Shown here piece by piece: positions 15,696-24,244 of a DNA stretch of 64,000 bases. How positions within the stretch are numbered: the first letter of the stretch is position 1; every line of letters starts with the position of its first letter. The notes under the pieces were generated by a model. It made no database searches and was not told where the DNA came from. It was given only the letters and a program-made list of their open reading frames with translations. This DNA comes from Curvibacter microcysteis (GTDB lineage Bacteria > Pseudomonadota > Gammaproteobacteria > Burkholderiales > Burkholderiaceae_C). The position numbers and the translations under genes are program-made. The stretch lies in NCBI RefSeq assembly GCF_028649455.1, contig NZ_JAQSIO010000002.1:310001-374000 (forward strand). Direction: 5' to 3'.

Positions 15696-16658
15696 TCAAA
15701 GATCCAGCACCAGGCGCGCCGAGCGTGAGCGCGAGCAGCAGGGCAGGAACTGATCGTTGGCAGCCTGTTCCTCCTCGCTGAGGTAGCTGTCGCGGTGGTC
15801 TGGCTGGCCGGCCAGCACCCGGGTCAGGCAGGTGCCGCAAACGCCTTGCTCGCACGAGGTCATCAGGCGCACGCCGGCTTGCTCCAGGGCCTGGGCAATG
15901 CTCAGCTCGGGCGGCACGGTGACCACCAGGCCGGTGCTGGCGATTTCCACGTCAAATTCGGCATCGTCGGCCAGCCGTTCCACCGTGGCCTGGAACACCT
16001 CGCTGTGCAACTGCGCCTCGGGCCAGCCGGCGCGGCGCGCTGCGCCCAATACCGCGTCCATGTAGCCCTTGGGGCCGCACACGTACAGGTGCGTGCTGGG
16101 CTGCGGTGCGGCCAGCAGGGCCGCCAGGTCCAGCTGCTGGTCCGGTGCGCCGCTGTCGAAGTGCGTGTGCACATGCGGCTGCAGGTCGGGCTCGGCCAGG
16201 CGTGGCATAAACGCCGCTTGCTCGGGGCTGCGCGCGCTGTAATGCAGGCTGAAGGATTGGCCTTGCTGAGCCAGATGCTGGGCCATGCTCAGCAAGGGCG
16301 TGATGCCGATGCCGCCGCCCAACAGCAGGTGGTGACCGGCCTGGGGAGCCAGCTCAAAGTGGTTGACCGGGGCGCTGATGCTCAGCGTCTGGCCTGCTTG
16401 CAGCGCATGCACCGCGCGCGAGCCCCCGCGCGAGGCCGGGTCCAGCAGCACGCCCAGGCGGTACACACCGCCTTCTTCAGGCGCGTTGACCAGCGAATAG
16501 GGGCGCACCAGGCCGGGTGCCAGGTGCAGGTCCAGGTGGGCGCCTGGCGTGAAGGTGGGCAGGCTTTGGCCGGGCAGGGGCTCCAGCTCCAGTCGGCAGA
16601 TGTGCTCGGTTTCGGCGCTCTTGCGGGCCAGGCGCACGGTCAGGGTTGTCGCGGTCAT
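15696..16658 (-). CDS. vanB: Vanillate O-demethylase reductase component (VanB type)
   Basis: 320 aa. It is a phthalate-dioxygenase-reductase type flavoprotein: flavin site RPYSLVNAP, nucleotide-binding HLLLGGGIGITPLLSMA and CGPKGYMD, and a C-terminal plant-type [2Fe-2S] domain with SCEQGVCGTC plus a fourth Cys in LPCC. It passes electrons from NADH to the Rieske oxygenase encoded 11 bases upstream. The neighbouring oxygenase and VanR-type operator support vanillate as the substrate system. Confidence 0.9.
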   Translation of the reverse strand: MTATTLTVRLARKSAETEHICRLELEPLPGQSLPTFTPGAHLDLHLAPGLVRPYSLVNAPEEGGVYRLGVLLDPASRGGSRAVHALQAGQTLSISAPVNHFELAPQAGHHLLLGGGIGITPLLSMAQHLAQQGQSFSLHYSARSPEQAAFMPRLAEPDLQPHVHTHFDSGAPDQQLDLAALLAAPQPSTHLYVCGPKGYMDAVLGAARRAGWPEAQLHSEVFQATVERLADDAEFDVEIASTGLVVTVPPELSIAQALEQAGVRLMTSCEQGVCGTCLTRVLAGQPDHRDSYLSEEEQAANDQFLPCCSRSRSARLVLDL

Positions 16659-16669
16659 GGGGCGGGGTC

Positions 16670-17728
16670 TCAGGCAGTGGCGGTGGCTGGGGTTTGGGAT
16701 GTGCGCTCGGCGGCGATCACGCGCTCGAGCACCTTGCGGGATTGCACGCCACCGGCGTCGATGTTGAGCATCAGCAATTGGCGTTCGGGCCAGCGCAGCA
16801 GGTTTTGCTGCTGGCGCTCCAGCATCTCTTGGTCTTCGGCAAAGATGTTGCCCTGGCCTTGGCGGATTTGCGCAGTCAGCGCCTCGTCCTGCGGCTTGAA
16901 GTGGCGCGCCATGCCCCAGAAGTAGTGGATGGAGGTGGCCGTCTCTGGCGTGATGAAGTCCACCACGATGCTGGAGGCCTTGACCGCATCGGGCGCGTCG
17001 TAGCCCCCGTGCCCGGCCAGGGCCACGCCCACCTCGATCAGCACATGACTGGGCGGGGTGAAGTGGCAGATCTGCCAGCGGTCCACCAACTGGTCATCAG
17101 GCAGTCCGTTCATGCGCAAGGCCATTTGCCAGAAGGGCGGGGCTTTGATGTTGGACATGAAGCGGCTGGTGATCACCTCGTCGCCTTCGACCCGGGTTTG
17201 GCAGGGGGTTTCGTCGATCTCAGGCTGGCCGATGCTGGTGGCGTGCACATAGGTCTCGTGCGTCAGGTCCATCAGGTTGTCGATCATCAGGCGGTAGTCG
17301 CAGGCAATGTGGTACAGCCCGCCGCCATAGGCCCAGTCTTCGCTCTGCGCCCAATGCAGGGCCGGAATCAGGTCGGCATTGGCCTGGGCGGCGTCGCCGG
17401 GCCAGACCCAGATGAAGCCATGGCGCTCCACCGCCGGGAAGGCCCGCACGGCCGGGAAGCCGCGCACGCGTTGGCCCGGCATGGCCACCGTCTTGCCCTC
17501 GCAGCCCATCTCCAGGCCGTGGTAGCCGCAGACCAGCTTGCCCTCGCAGACCCGGCCCAGCGACAGCGGAGCGCCCCGGTGGGGGCAAAAATCTTCTAGC
17601 GCCACCACTTGCTGCTCGGGGCCGCGGTAAAACACCATGCGTTCACCGCACACTTGGCGGCCCAGCGGACCTTGACTGATTTCGTCGGGCGTGCAGGCCA
17701 CGTACCAGGTGTTGAGGGGGAAGGTCAT
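16670..17728 (-). CDS. vanA: Vanillate O-demethylase oxygenase component (VanA type)
   Basis: 352 aa from the ATG at 17728 (MTFPLNTWYVAC, the usual VanA start); an in-frame ATG at 17743 would add five residues. The Rieske ligands are Cys48, His50, Cys67 and His70 (CPHRGAP, CGYHG). The mononuclear iron region is DNLMDLTHETYVH. With VanB and oxygen it converts vanillate to protocatechuate and formaldehyde, an entry step for lignin-derived aromatics. Related demethylases share this pattern, but the adjacent vanR and operator make vanillate the best call. Confidence 0.9.
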   Translation of the reverse strand: MTFPLNTWYVACTPDEISQGPLGRQVCGERMVFYRGPEQQVVALEDFCPHRGAPLSLGRVCEGKLVCGYHGLEMGCEGKTVAMPGQRVRGFPAVRAFPAVERHGFIWVWPGDAAQANADLIPALHWAQSEDWAYGGGLYHIACDYRLMIDNLMDLTHETYVHATSIGQPEIDETPCQTRVEGDEVITSRFMSNIKAPPFWQMALRMNGLPDDQLVDRWQICHFTPPSHVLIEVGVALAGHGGYDAPDAVKASSIVVDFITPETATSIHYFWGMARHFKPQDEALTAQIRQGQGNIFAEDQEMLERQQQNLLRWPERQLLMLNIDAGGVQSRKVLERVIAAERTSQTPATATA

Positions 17729-17756
17729 TGTCTCTTTTTCCATGGGTTTGGGTTTT

Positions 17757-17818
17757 ATTGGATCCAATTCTATGGAAAATATCTGAATAAAACAAAGAAA
17801 GTCTTGAAAATGGATCCA
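17757..17818. promoter_or_regulatory. VanR operators
   Basis: ATTGGATCCAAT, a perfect palindrome at 17757-17768, equals the VanR operator known from the Caulobacter vanillate promoter. A second core TGGATCCA at 17811-17818 overlaps the vanR start codon. The first lies just upstream of vanA, so one set of sites can repress vanAB and vanR until vanillate is present. Confidence 0.75.
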
Positions 17819-18544
17819 GAAAAATTGCCCAACCCGGATTCGATCAGCGTTCTGGCCCACCTGCGCCAGCGCATCATGGACGGCCACTTCCCGCCCGGCG
17901 CGCGCCTGGCCGAGGTGGCCGTGGCCGAGGCCCTGGGGGTGTCGCGCACGCCCATCCGGCTGGCGTTTCGCACCTTGGAGCAAGAAGGCCTGCTGGAGAA
18001 AACCGGCAAGCGTGGCCTGGTGGTGCGTGATTTTTCAGAGGCCGATGTGTTGTGCGCGCTGGAGGTGCGCGGCGTGTTGGAGGGCTTGGCGGCGCGCCGC
18101 CTGGCCGAGCGTGGCCTGACGCCCGAGCTGCGCCAGCGCCTGCAGGACTGCCTGGACCAGGGCGAGCGTGTGCTGGCCTCGGGCCGCTTGCAGGCCGAGG
18201 ACATTGGCGCCTGGAGCCAGCTCAACGACGCTTTTCACCATGCCATCGTGGGCGCGGCCGGCAGCCCGGTGATTGGCGACGCCATCACGCGCAACAACCA
18301 CTTGCCGTTTGCCTCGGCCGCCTCCATCCGCATCGATCCGCAGGCACTGGACAAGGAATACGACAAGTTGCGCATTGCCCAGTTGCAGCACCGCCTGGTG
18401 TTTGATGCGCTGGTGCGTGGCGAGTCGGCCCGCGTCGAGATGCTGATGCGCGAGCACGCTCACATCGGCCTGCGCTATGGCGACTTGCTGGGCTTGGGGC
18501 AGGGCGCTGGTTCCTCGCGTGTGACCCCTGTCCCACCGGTGTGA
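17810..18544 (+). CDS. vanR: VanR-like GntR-family (FadR subfamily) regulator
   Basis: 244 aa from the ATG at 17810; the upstream part of the frame is antisense to vanA. The winged helix covers about residues 14-75 (LRQRIMDGHFPPGARLAEVA, VSRTPIRLAFRTLEQEGLL). An all-helical FCD ligand domain follows with the metal/ligand-type residues in AFHHAIVGAAGS and AQLQHRLVFDALV. It is divergent from vanAB with operator copies between them, the standard arrangement for the vanillate-responsive repressor. Confidence 0.88.
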   Translation: MDPEKLPNPDSISVLAHLRQRIMDGHFPPGARLAEVAVAEALGVSRTPIRLAFRTLEQEGLLEKTGKRGLVVRDFSEADVLCALEVRGVLEGLAARRLAERGLTPELRQRLQDCLDQGERVLASGRLQAEDIGAWSQLNDAFHHAIVGAAGSPVIGDAITRNNHLPFASAASIRIDPQALDKEYDKLRIAQLQHRLVFDALVRGESARVEMLMREHAHIGLRYGDLLGLGQGAGSSRVTPVPPV

Positions 18545-18645
18545 AGCCTTGTCCAGCTAACAATCACTTACCAAGAAATACAGACAAGACAGACCGAAGG
18601 TGATGGCTGGCGCGTTAAGGTCAGACCCATAACCTGAGGTGCATC

Positions 18646-19197
18646 GTGAAAAACAAGTTTTCTTCGTCTTTGAGTCAATTCCAGCAGCACATCAGAACAG
18701 GCCTTGTGTCCTTGAGTTTCGTCGGAGTGGCCAGCTTGACGGCCTTGCTGAACCCCAGCGCGGCCCAGGCCCAGAGCTACATGAACATCACCGTGGGCGT
18801 GCCGGTGGCGCCCGGGGTCTACGGTCAGATCTCGGTGGGCAACAACCCCATGCCGCCCATCATCAACACGGCGCCCAGGGTGGTCGGTCAGCCGGTGTAC
18901 GGGGCGCCGCCAATGTATCTGTATGTGTCTGACATGGAGTACCGCAACTGGGGCCGATACTGCCGCCGCTACCAGGCTTGCGGCCGCCCGGTCTACTTTG
19001 TGCGGGTGGACGAGCGCAACCGCTGGTGGGATGGCCACCATGACGGGCATGGCGGTGACCGTTTTGATCGCCCGGGTGAACGCCGGGGCTGGGACCGCGA
19101 TGAGCACGGACGGGGCCCGGGCCACCGGGGCGACGACCGGGGTGAACACGGCCGCGGTGAAGGTCGAGGCGAAGGCCGGGGGCGCGGCGACCACTGA
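18646..19197 (+). CDS. Secreted protein with Gly/Arg/His/Asp-rich tail
   Basis: 183 aa. A signal peptide with a hydrophobic core (about 18-35) ends near AAQAQS. The folded part (45-125) begins MNITVGVPVAPGVYGQI and includes WGRYCRRYQACGRPVYFV, with two cysteines that could pair. This pattern occurs in uncharacterised exported proteins of Comamonadaceae. The last 55 residues are a low-complexity run of His, Asp, Gly and Arg that could bind metal ions. Its function is unknown. It has its own promoter region and ends before a strong hairpin. Confidence 0.65.
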   Translation: MKNKFSSSLSQFQQHIRTGLVSLSFVGVASLTALLNPSAAQAQSYMNITVGVPVAPGVYGQISVGNNPMPPIINTAPRVVGQPVYGAPPMYLYVSDMEYRNWGRYCRRYQACGRPVYFVRVDERNRWWDGHHDGHGGDRFDRPGERRGWDRDEHGRGPGHRGDDRGEHGRGEGRGEGRGRGDH

Positions 19198-19237
19198 GCG
19201 AAACGGCCTGCCGCCGCTGCAGGCCCAGGATCGTCGT

Positions 19238-19268
19238 GCCCAAGGGGCCCCAGCGGGGCCCCTTGGGC
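19238..19268. terminator. 14-bp perfect hairpin between convergent genes
   Basis: GCCCAAGGGGCCCC, loop AGC, GGGGCCCCTTGGGC. The stem is perfect and lies between the end of the secreted-protein gene and the end of the Nudix gene, so it can serve both strands. There is no clean U-run on either side. Confidence 0.5.
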
Positions 19269-19275
19269 TTGGGGG

Positions 19276-19824
19276 TCAGGGAATGTCGATCTGGTGAATG
19301 CTGAACTGGCCGCGTCGGCGGTCGGCAAAAAAACACTCCAGGGTTTCTTTCACCGTGCGGAAGGCGATCTCATCCCAGGGGATTTCGTCTTCGCTGAACA
19401 GGCGTGCTTCCAGCGTCTCATGGCCGGGGTTGAAGGTGTCGCTGAGCAGGCGCGCCCGGTAGAAGAAGTGCACTTGGCCCACGCGCACCACGCTCAGGAT
19501 GCTGAACAGGCCTTCCAACTCGATCAGCGCGCCGGCTTCTTCATCGGTCTCACGCAGCGCGCCTTGGGACACGGATTCATTGAGCTCCATGAAGCCCGCC
19601 GGCAGTGTCCACTTGCCCCAGCGCGGTTCGATGTTGCGCTTGCACAGCAGCACCTTGTCGCCCAAGTAGGGCAGGGTGCCCACCACATTGAGCGGGTTTT
19701 CGTAGTGGATGGTGTGGCAGGCGGGGCACACCGCACGCTGTTTGGTGTCACCGTCGTCCGGGGTGCGGTAGACCACGGCGGTACCGCACTCGCGGCAGTG
19801 CTTGATGGGGCTGCGAAACGTCAT
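19276..19824 (-). CDS. Nudix hydrolase with N-terminal zinc ribbon
   Basis: 182 aa. Residues 9-36 form a zinc ribbon (HCRECGTAV, CPACH). The Nudix box is complete: GFMELNESVSQGALRETDEE followed by AGA. The combination is that of NudC-like/ADP-ribose-type hydrolases, which cleave a nucleoside diphosphate linked to another group. The substrate cannot be read from the sequence. Confidence 0.85.
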   Translation of the reverse strand: MTFRSPIKHCRECGTAVVYRTPDDGDTKQRAVCPACHTIHYENPLNVVGTLPYLGDKVLLCKRNIEPRWGKWTLPAGFMELNESVSQGALRETDEEAGALIELEGLFSILSVVRVGQVHFFYRARLLSDTFNPGHETLEARLFSEDEIPWDEIAFRTVKETLECFFADRRRGQFSIHQIDIP

Positions 19825-19935
19825 TCGGCGAGTGTACGGGGATTGGCCGACTGTGCTTGAGGGACTGGGGATGTCCCTGAGGAACGGGTTTGGGCAGGGC
19901 CTTCGGTCAACGGGCGTGTGATGCCATCGCTGGCT

Positions 19936-20247
19936 TTATCTCTTGCCGCCCCAAAGCAGGAGCGATGGCATGGGCTTGGACTGCTCAACCCAGGCCAACA
20001 ACCCTCGGTACACCGGTTTCTCGACCCCATGAAAATAAACCACGGAAAAGCCGAGCAGGGCGGCGAACAAGAGGCAGACAAGCGCCCATTGGGCGTTGGG
20101 GTCCAGGGTCAGGATGTAGGAGTCAAAACCGAGGTAGGCCAAAACAGAAAAAGCAATCGAATTCTTGAGGTTGCTGAACAGGGCGGTGGTGGCGTCAAGC
20201 CGCCCGCGCAGGATTTTGATGAACTTGGCCTCTCGTCCAAGTGACAC
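19936..20247 (-). CDS. Small membrane protein, possible acyltransferase-3 C-terminal remnant
   Basis: 103 aa with two hydrophobic helices (about 29-48 and 53-72). The segment after the second one, VVYFHGVEKPVYRGLLAWV, resembles the conserved end of OafA/YrhL-type acyltransferase-3 proteins (E-x-P-x motif after the last helix). A full family member has about ten helices, so this could be a broken fragment. No ribosome site is obvious and the codon use is ordinary. The call is tentative. Confidence 0.35.
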   Translation of the reverse strand: MSLGREAKFIKILRGRLDATTALFSNLKNSIAFSVLAYLGFDSYILTLDPNAQWALVCLLFAALLGFSVVYFHGVEKPVYRGLLAWVEQSKPMPSLLLWGGKR

Positions 20248-20587
20248 CGAACGAGGTTATCACGTGCGCGTGACGGTGCTTGGCGCACTCCTCCCACTCA
20301 ACGCGCTGGTCTCCGCTGTCGCTCGGCCTGGATTCACGATGGCGGGGGGGATGGCAGTAGCGCGATCCCCATCCACTCATGGGGCTGGACCCGGTGTACC
20401 CGCCGCCTGGACGCCACCGCGGCATGGCTGATGCCGGCGGGGTTGGGATGAAGGCCTGCTGGGTGCGCCTTCGAACAGCGCGGCGCGGCGAGGCGCGTCA
20501 ACCTGCCCGGTGTGACACCCCGTGTGACCTGCGCTCAGCCTGGGCGCTGGCGCCTCCAGAAGCCCCCCCTCGAATGAAAGCCCTGCC
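20248..20587. other. Intergenic stretch with no gene seen
   Basis: About 340 bases between the small membrane ORF and the alcohol dehydrogenase. Short open frames exist on both strands but have no recognised motif or ribosome site. The promoter of the alcohol dehydrogenase must lie here; I see no clear consensus. Confidence 0.4.
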
Positions 20588-21649
20588 ATGCCCTATCCCG
20601 TCAAAAGCTATGCCGCCCATGCCGCCACCGGGCGCCTGGGCCTGTTTCAGTTCGACCGCCGCAGCCCGCGTGCCGACGATGTGGTCATCGACATCTTGTT
20701 CTGCGGTGTCTGCCACTCGGACCTGCACAGCGTGCGCAACGACTGGGGCAGCGCCCATTACCCCATGGTGCCGGGGCACGAGATCGTCGGCCGTGTGTTG
20801 GCGGTGGGTGCCGAGGTCACTCGCTTCAAGGTGGGTGACGCGGTCGGCGTGGGCTGCATGGTGGATTCTTGCCGCCACTGCCATGCCTGTGGGCAAGGCT
20901 GGGAGCAGTACTGCGAAAGCGGCGTCACGGACACCTACAACCAGCAAGACCGCATTGATGGCAGCCGCACCTATGGCGGCTACAGCGAAAAGGTGGTGGT
21001 GGCCGAGCACTTTGTGCTGAAGCTGCCCGACGCCCTGGACTTGGCCGGGGCCGCGCCCTTGCTGTGTGCGGGCATCACCACCTACTCGCCGCTGCGCCGG
21101 TGGAAAGTGGGGCCGGGCAGCCAGGTGGCCATCGTCGGTCTGGGGGGCTTGGGCCACATGGGGCTGAAATTGGCGAAGGCCTTGGGTGCGGAGGTCGCGC
21201 TGTTCAGTCGCTCGCCCGGCAAAGAGGCCGATGCCCGGCGCCTGGGGGCGGACCGCATCATCCTGTCCACCGACCCGGCTCAGATGACCGCGGTGGCGGG
21301 GCAGTTTGACCTGATCCTCGACACCGTGCCGTCGCAGCACGACCTGAATCCCTATGTGCCCACCTTGGCCACGGGGGGCACCCTGGTGGTGCTGGGCTAC
21401 ATGGGACCGCTGGAGGCGTTCAACACCGGCCCGCTGGTCTTTGGCCGCCGCGACCTGGCTGGTTCGCTGATCGGGGGCATCGCCGAGACCCAGGACATGC
21501 TGGACTTTTGTGGCCAGCATGGCATTCAGTCCGACATCGAGGTGATCCGCATCCAGGACATCAATGAGTCCTATGAGCGCATGCTGCGCTCCGACGTGAA
21601 GTACCGCTTCGTGATCGACATGGCCTCGCTGAAGGAGCAGACGCTGTAG
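20588..21649 (+). CDS. Zinc-dependent NAD(P) alcohol dehydrogenase (YahK/CAD type)
   Basis: 353 aa medium-chain dehydrogenase. Catalytic zinc residues lie in CGVCHSDLH and PGHEIVGRV; the structural zinc is held by DSCRHCHACGQGWEQYC. The cofactor loop is IVGLGGLGHMGLKLAKALG. The pattern is that of the cinnamyl-alcohol dehydrogenase/YahK group, which reduces a broad range of aldehydes with NADPH. The start is the ATG of MPYPVKSYAAH, which is typical for the group. Confidence 0.88.
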   Translation: MPYPVKSYAAHAATGRLGLFQFDRRSPRADDVVIDILFCGVCHSDLHSVRNDWGSAHYPMVPGHEIVGRVLAVGAEVTRFKVGDAVGVGCMVDSCRHCHACGQGWEQYCESGVTDTYNQQDRIDGSRTYGGYSEKVVVAEHFVLKLPDALDLAGAAPLLCAGITTYSPLRRWKVGPGSQVAIVGLGGLGHMGLKLAKALGAEVALFSRSPGKEADARRLGADRIILSTDPAQMTAVAGQFDLILDTVPSQHDLNPYVPTLATGGTLVVLGYMGPLEAFNTGPLVFGRRDLAGSLIGGIAETQDMLDFCGQHGIQSDIEVIRIQDINESYERMLRSDVKYRFVIDMASLKEQTL

Positions 21650-21795
21650 CGGCGGATGTCAGCGCAGGGGCTGAAGCAAAAGTGTGCAAGCGCATGCCTG
21701 GGTGGGCATCAAAAGCCGTTAGCCTTGAGCTGATGACGCCAACGTCAGTCCGTCTTGCTTCCGAGCAAACGGCCCATCCAGAACAAGGAGACTGC

Positions 21796-22614
21796 ATGAA
21801 TGCACCCATGGCTCGCCAGCGCCCCCTCCAACGTGTGACCCTGATCGGCTTCGGCGCCATTGGGCAGTCCATTTTTCAGCGCGCCGCCCAAGCCCCGGGC
21901 GTGCAGATCAGCCACGTCGTGGTGCCCGCAACAGGTCTGGCCAAGGCTCAGGCGCGGCTGGGCGCTGCCGCCACGGCCTGCACAGCGGTGCCTGAGGACG
22001 CCACCCTGGTGCTTGAATGTGCAGGACACAGCGCCTTGCTGCAGCACGTGCTGCCGGCCCTGCAACGTGGCGTCGAGTGCGCCGTCCTATCGATTGGCGC
22101 CTTGGCGGGCCCAGGTCTGGCCGCGCAGCTCAGTGACGCCGCCGAACAAGGTGGCACCCAGGTGCATTTGCTGGCCGGCGCCATGGCGGGCGTGGATGCC
22201 TTGGCCGCCGCCCGCCTCGCGGGTCTGAGCGAGGTCTGCTACACCGGCCGCAAGCCGCCCTCGGGCTGGCGCGACACCCCTGCCGAGCAGGTGTGTGACC
22301 TGGACACGATCACCGAAGCCACAGTCCTCCTGGACGACACCGCCCGCGAGGCCGCCCAGCGCTACCCCAAGAACGCCAACGTGGCCGCCACCCTGTCCTT
22401 GGCCGGCCTGGGCTTGGACGCCACCCGGGTGCGCTTGATCGCTGACCCCGCGGTGAGTGAGAACATCCACCACTTCGTGGCGCGTGGCGAGTTTGGCGAG
22501 ATGGAACTGACGCTGCGCGGCAAGCCCCTGGCCGACAACCCCAAGACCTCCGCCTTGACCGTGCTTTCGGGGCTGCGCTTTCTGCACAACCGTGGCGCTG
22601 CGTTGACGCTTTGA
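21796..22614 (+). CDS. nadX: L-aspartate dehydrogenase family protein
   Basis: 272 aa from the ATG at 21796, preceded by AAGGAG. N-terminal Rossmann motif LIGFGAIGQSIFQRA, then SIGALAG and LLAGAMAGVDALAAA, and the C-terminal YPKNANVAATLSLAGLGLD block of the DUF108/aspartate dehydrogenase family. It oxidises aspartate to iminoaspartate with NAD(P), feeding NAD synthesis or aspartate/oxaloacetate exchange. It follows the alcohol dehydrogenase by 146 bases and probably has its own promoter. Confidence 0.85.
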   Translation: MNAPMARQRPLQRVTLIGFGAIGQSIFQRAAQAPGVQISHVVVPATGLAKAQARLGAAATACTAVPEDATLVLECAGHSALLQHVLPALQRGVECAVLSIGALAGPGLAAQLSDAAEQGGTQVHLLAGAMAGVDALAAARLAGLSEVCYTGRKPPSGWRDTPAEQVCDLDTITEATVLLDDTAREAAQRYPKNANVAATLSLAGLGLDATRVRLIADPAVSENIHHFVARGEFGEMELTLRGKPLADNPKTSALTVLSGLRFLHNRGAALTL

Positions 22615-22848
22615 TCGCCGCGGCCGGGCGCCCCGCGTCCTGCCGGTGGTGCTCGGACCACTGGTGCTCGCCACGCAGCCGGCAGCCCGTGGGACACAGC
22701 GGGTAGGTGGCAGGCACGTGGCTGGCAGCCAGTGCGCTGGCGCGGGCAACGAATCCCGGTGTTCGCCTCGTCGTCAGGGGGGCGATCTGGCAACCGACAG
22801 GCTCGCCCTTGGTCGCCGGGCGGTGCAACAGCCGCACGGAGGCTGGCT

Positions 22849-24111
22849 TCAGGCGCGCGCGGCCCCGGGCACGGTCCGCGCAGGCAGCGGGGCCTCTTGA
22901 ATCGGCCGGTGGGCCAGGGCCGCCCCCACGGCCAGCACGATGTCCAGGTACCAGATCCAGTCGTAGGCACCGGTGACTTCAAACACCTTGCCACCCAGCC
23001 AGGCCCCCAGAAAGCCGCCCAGTTGGTGGGCCAGCATGACCACGCCAAACAAGGTCGCCATGTGGCTGATGCCAAAGAACTTGGCCACCAAGCCCGCGGT
23101 GGGGGGCACGGTGGACAAAAAGGTCAGGCCCATGACGGCGGCGAAGATCAAAGCCGTCGCGCCGGTTTTGGGTGCCAGCAGGAACAAGACGATGGCCACG
23201 GCCCGCGCGGCGTAGACCGCGCTCAGCAGCGACTTCATGCGCCAGCGCCCGACCGCCCAGCCCATCAGCACGCTGCCCACGATGTTGAACAAGCCCAGCA
23301 TGGCCAGCGACCAGCCGCCGTATTCCGCAGGCAGTCCGCAGGCGGCGATCACCCCCGGCAAGTGCGTGGCCAGCAGGGCCACATGGAAACCGCAGACAAA
23401 AAAGCCCAGCGACAACCAACGAAAGCCGGGGTGGGCCAGGGCGTTCCCCAAGGCTTGTCGGGTGTTGATGGGGGCTGCGCTGGCCTGGGACGAGGATGTC
23501 GGGGCGGGGGCGCTGGGGGCCAGTGATGAGCCCTTGAGCACATAGGCTGCCGGCAAGGCCAGCAAGACCATCAGGCCCATGACCTGCATGGCGCCAGCCC
23601 AACCCATGCCGGCGCTCAGGGCGCCGGCAACGGGGGCCATCACAAACTGACCGAATGAGCCCCCGGCATTGACGACGCCCGTGGCCAGGCCACGCCGCTC
23701 AGGCGGGATCAGGCGCGTGGTGGCCGCCATCAGCACCGCCGGGCCGGCCATGCCCGCGCCGCCCGCCGATAGCACCCCGATGGCCAGGATCAAGCCCAGG
23801 GTGCTGCTCATCAGTGGCGTGATCACGGTGCCCACCGTCACCAAGACCACCCCCAGCAACAGCACCCGGCCAGCCCCCACCTTGTCGGCCATGGCGCCGG
23901 CAAAGGGCTGGGTCAGGCCCCAGCACAGCTGGCCACAGGCAAAAGCCAGGCTGATGCTGCCCAGGCCCAGCCCCGTGGCCGTGTTGAGCGGCGACAGGAA
24001 CAGGCCCATGGACTGGCGCACACCCATGGTGAGGGCAAACGCACCCGCCGCGGCGAGCAGGACCAGCCAGACGGGGGGAAGGCGCAGGGGTGTGGAGGGT
24101 GTGGGGGACAT
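22849..24111 (-). CDS. MFS transporter
   Basis: 420 aa from the ATG at 24111. Twelve hydrophobic segments are visible, with a central hydrophilic loop rich in Ser/Ala/Pro near residue 200. The motif AMADKVGAGRVLLLG after helix 2 and RRGLATGVVNAGGSFG in the N-half are major-facilitator features, of the YbfB/oxalate-formate antiporter-like type. The substrate is not known. A short palindrome upstream may be its operator. Confidence 0.8.
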   Translation of the reverse strand: MSPTPSTPLRLPPVWLVLLAAAGAFALTMGVRQSMGLFLSPLNTATGLGLGSISLAFACGQLCWGLTQPFAGAMADKVGAGRVLLLGVVLVTVGTVITPLMSSTLGLILAIGVLSAGGAGMAGPAVLMAATTRLIPPERRGLATGVVNAGGSFGQFVMAPVAGALSAGMGWAGAMQVMGLMVLLALPAAYVLKGSSLAPSAPAPTSSSQASAAPINTRQALGNALAHPGFRWLSLGFFVCGFHVALLATHLPGVIAACGLPAEYGGWSLAMLGLFNIVGSVLMGWAVGRWRMKSLLSAVYAARAVAIVLFLLAPKTGATALIFAAVMGLTFLSTVPPTAGLVAKFFGISHMATLFGVVMLAHQLGGFLGAWLGGKVFEVTGAYDWIWYLDIVLAVGAALAHRPIQEAPLPARTVPGAARA

Positions 24112-24138
24112 GGTGGCTTCAAGGTGATGGATAAATAA

Positions 24139-24150
24139 TTGTATATGCAA
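24139..24150. promoter_or_regulatory. Palindromic site upstream of the MFS gene
   Basis: TTGTATATGCAA is a near-perfect palindrome in an AT-rich stretch 28 bases upstream of the MFS start. It looks like a GntR-type operator or an extended -10 region. Confidence 0.3.
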
Positions 24151-24173
24151 TCAATTAAACAACAATCAGCCAT

Positions 24174-24196
24174 GAAAAAAGGCCCCGAAGGGCCTT
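24174..24196 (-). terminator. Rho-independent terminator of the FAH-family gene
   Basis: Read on the minus strand, AAGGCCC-TTCG-GGGCCTT is followed by a run of T (plus-strand AAAAAA at 24175-24180). It lies about 50 bases after the stop at 24245 and separates that gene from the MFS promoter. Confidence 0.75.
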
Positions 24197-24244
24197 GGTC
24201 TGCCACGGCCCGCTGGGCGGTGGCTGGGGGAGGGCGTTGCCGCT

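Noticed and set aside
22615-22848. Small ORFs between the aspartate dehydrogenase and MFS genes
   Set aside because: Several overlapping frames exist on both strands but none has a ribosome site, a motif or codon use that stands out. I see only an intergenic region between convergent genes.
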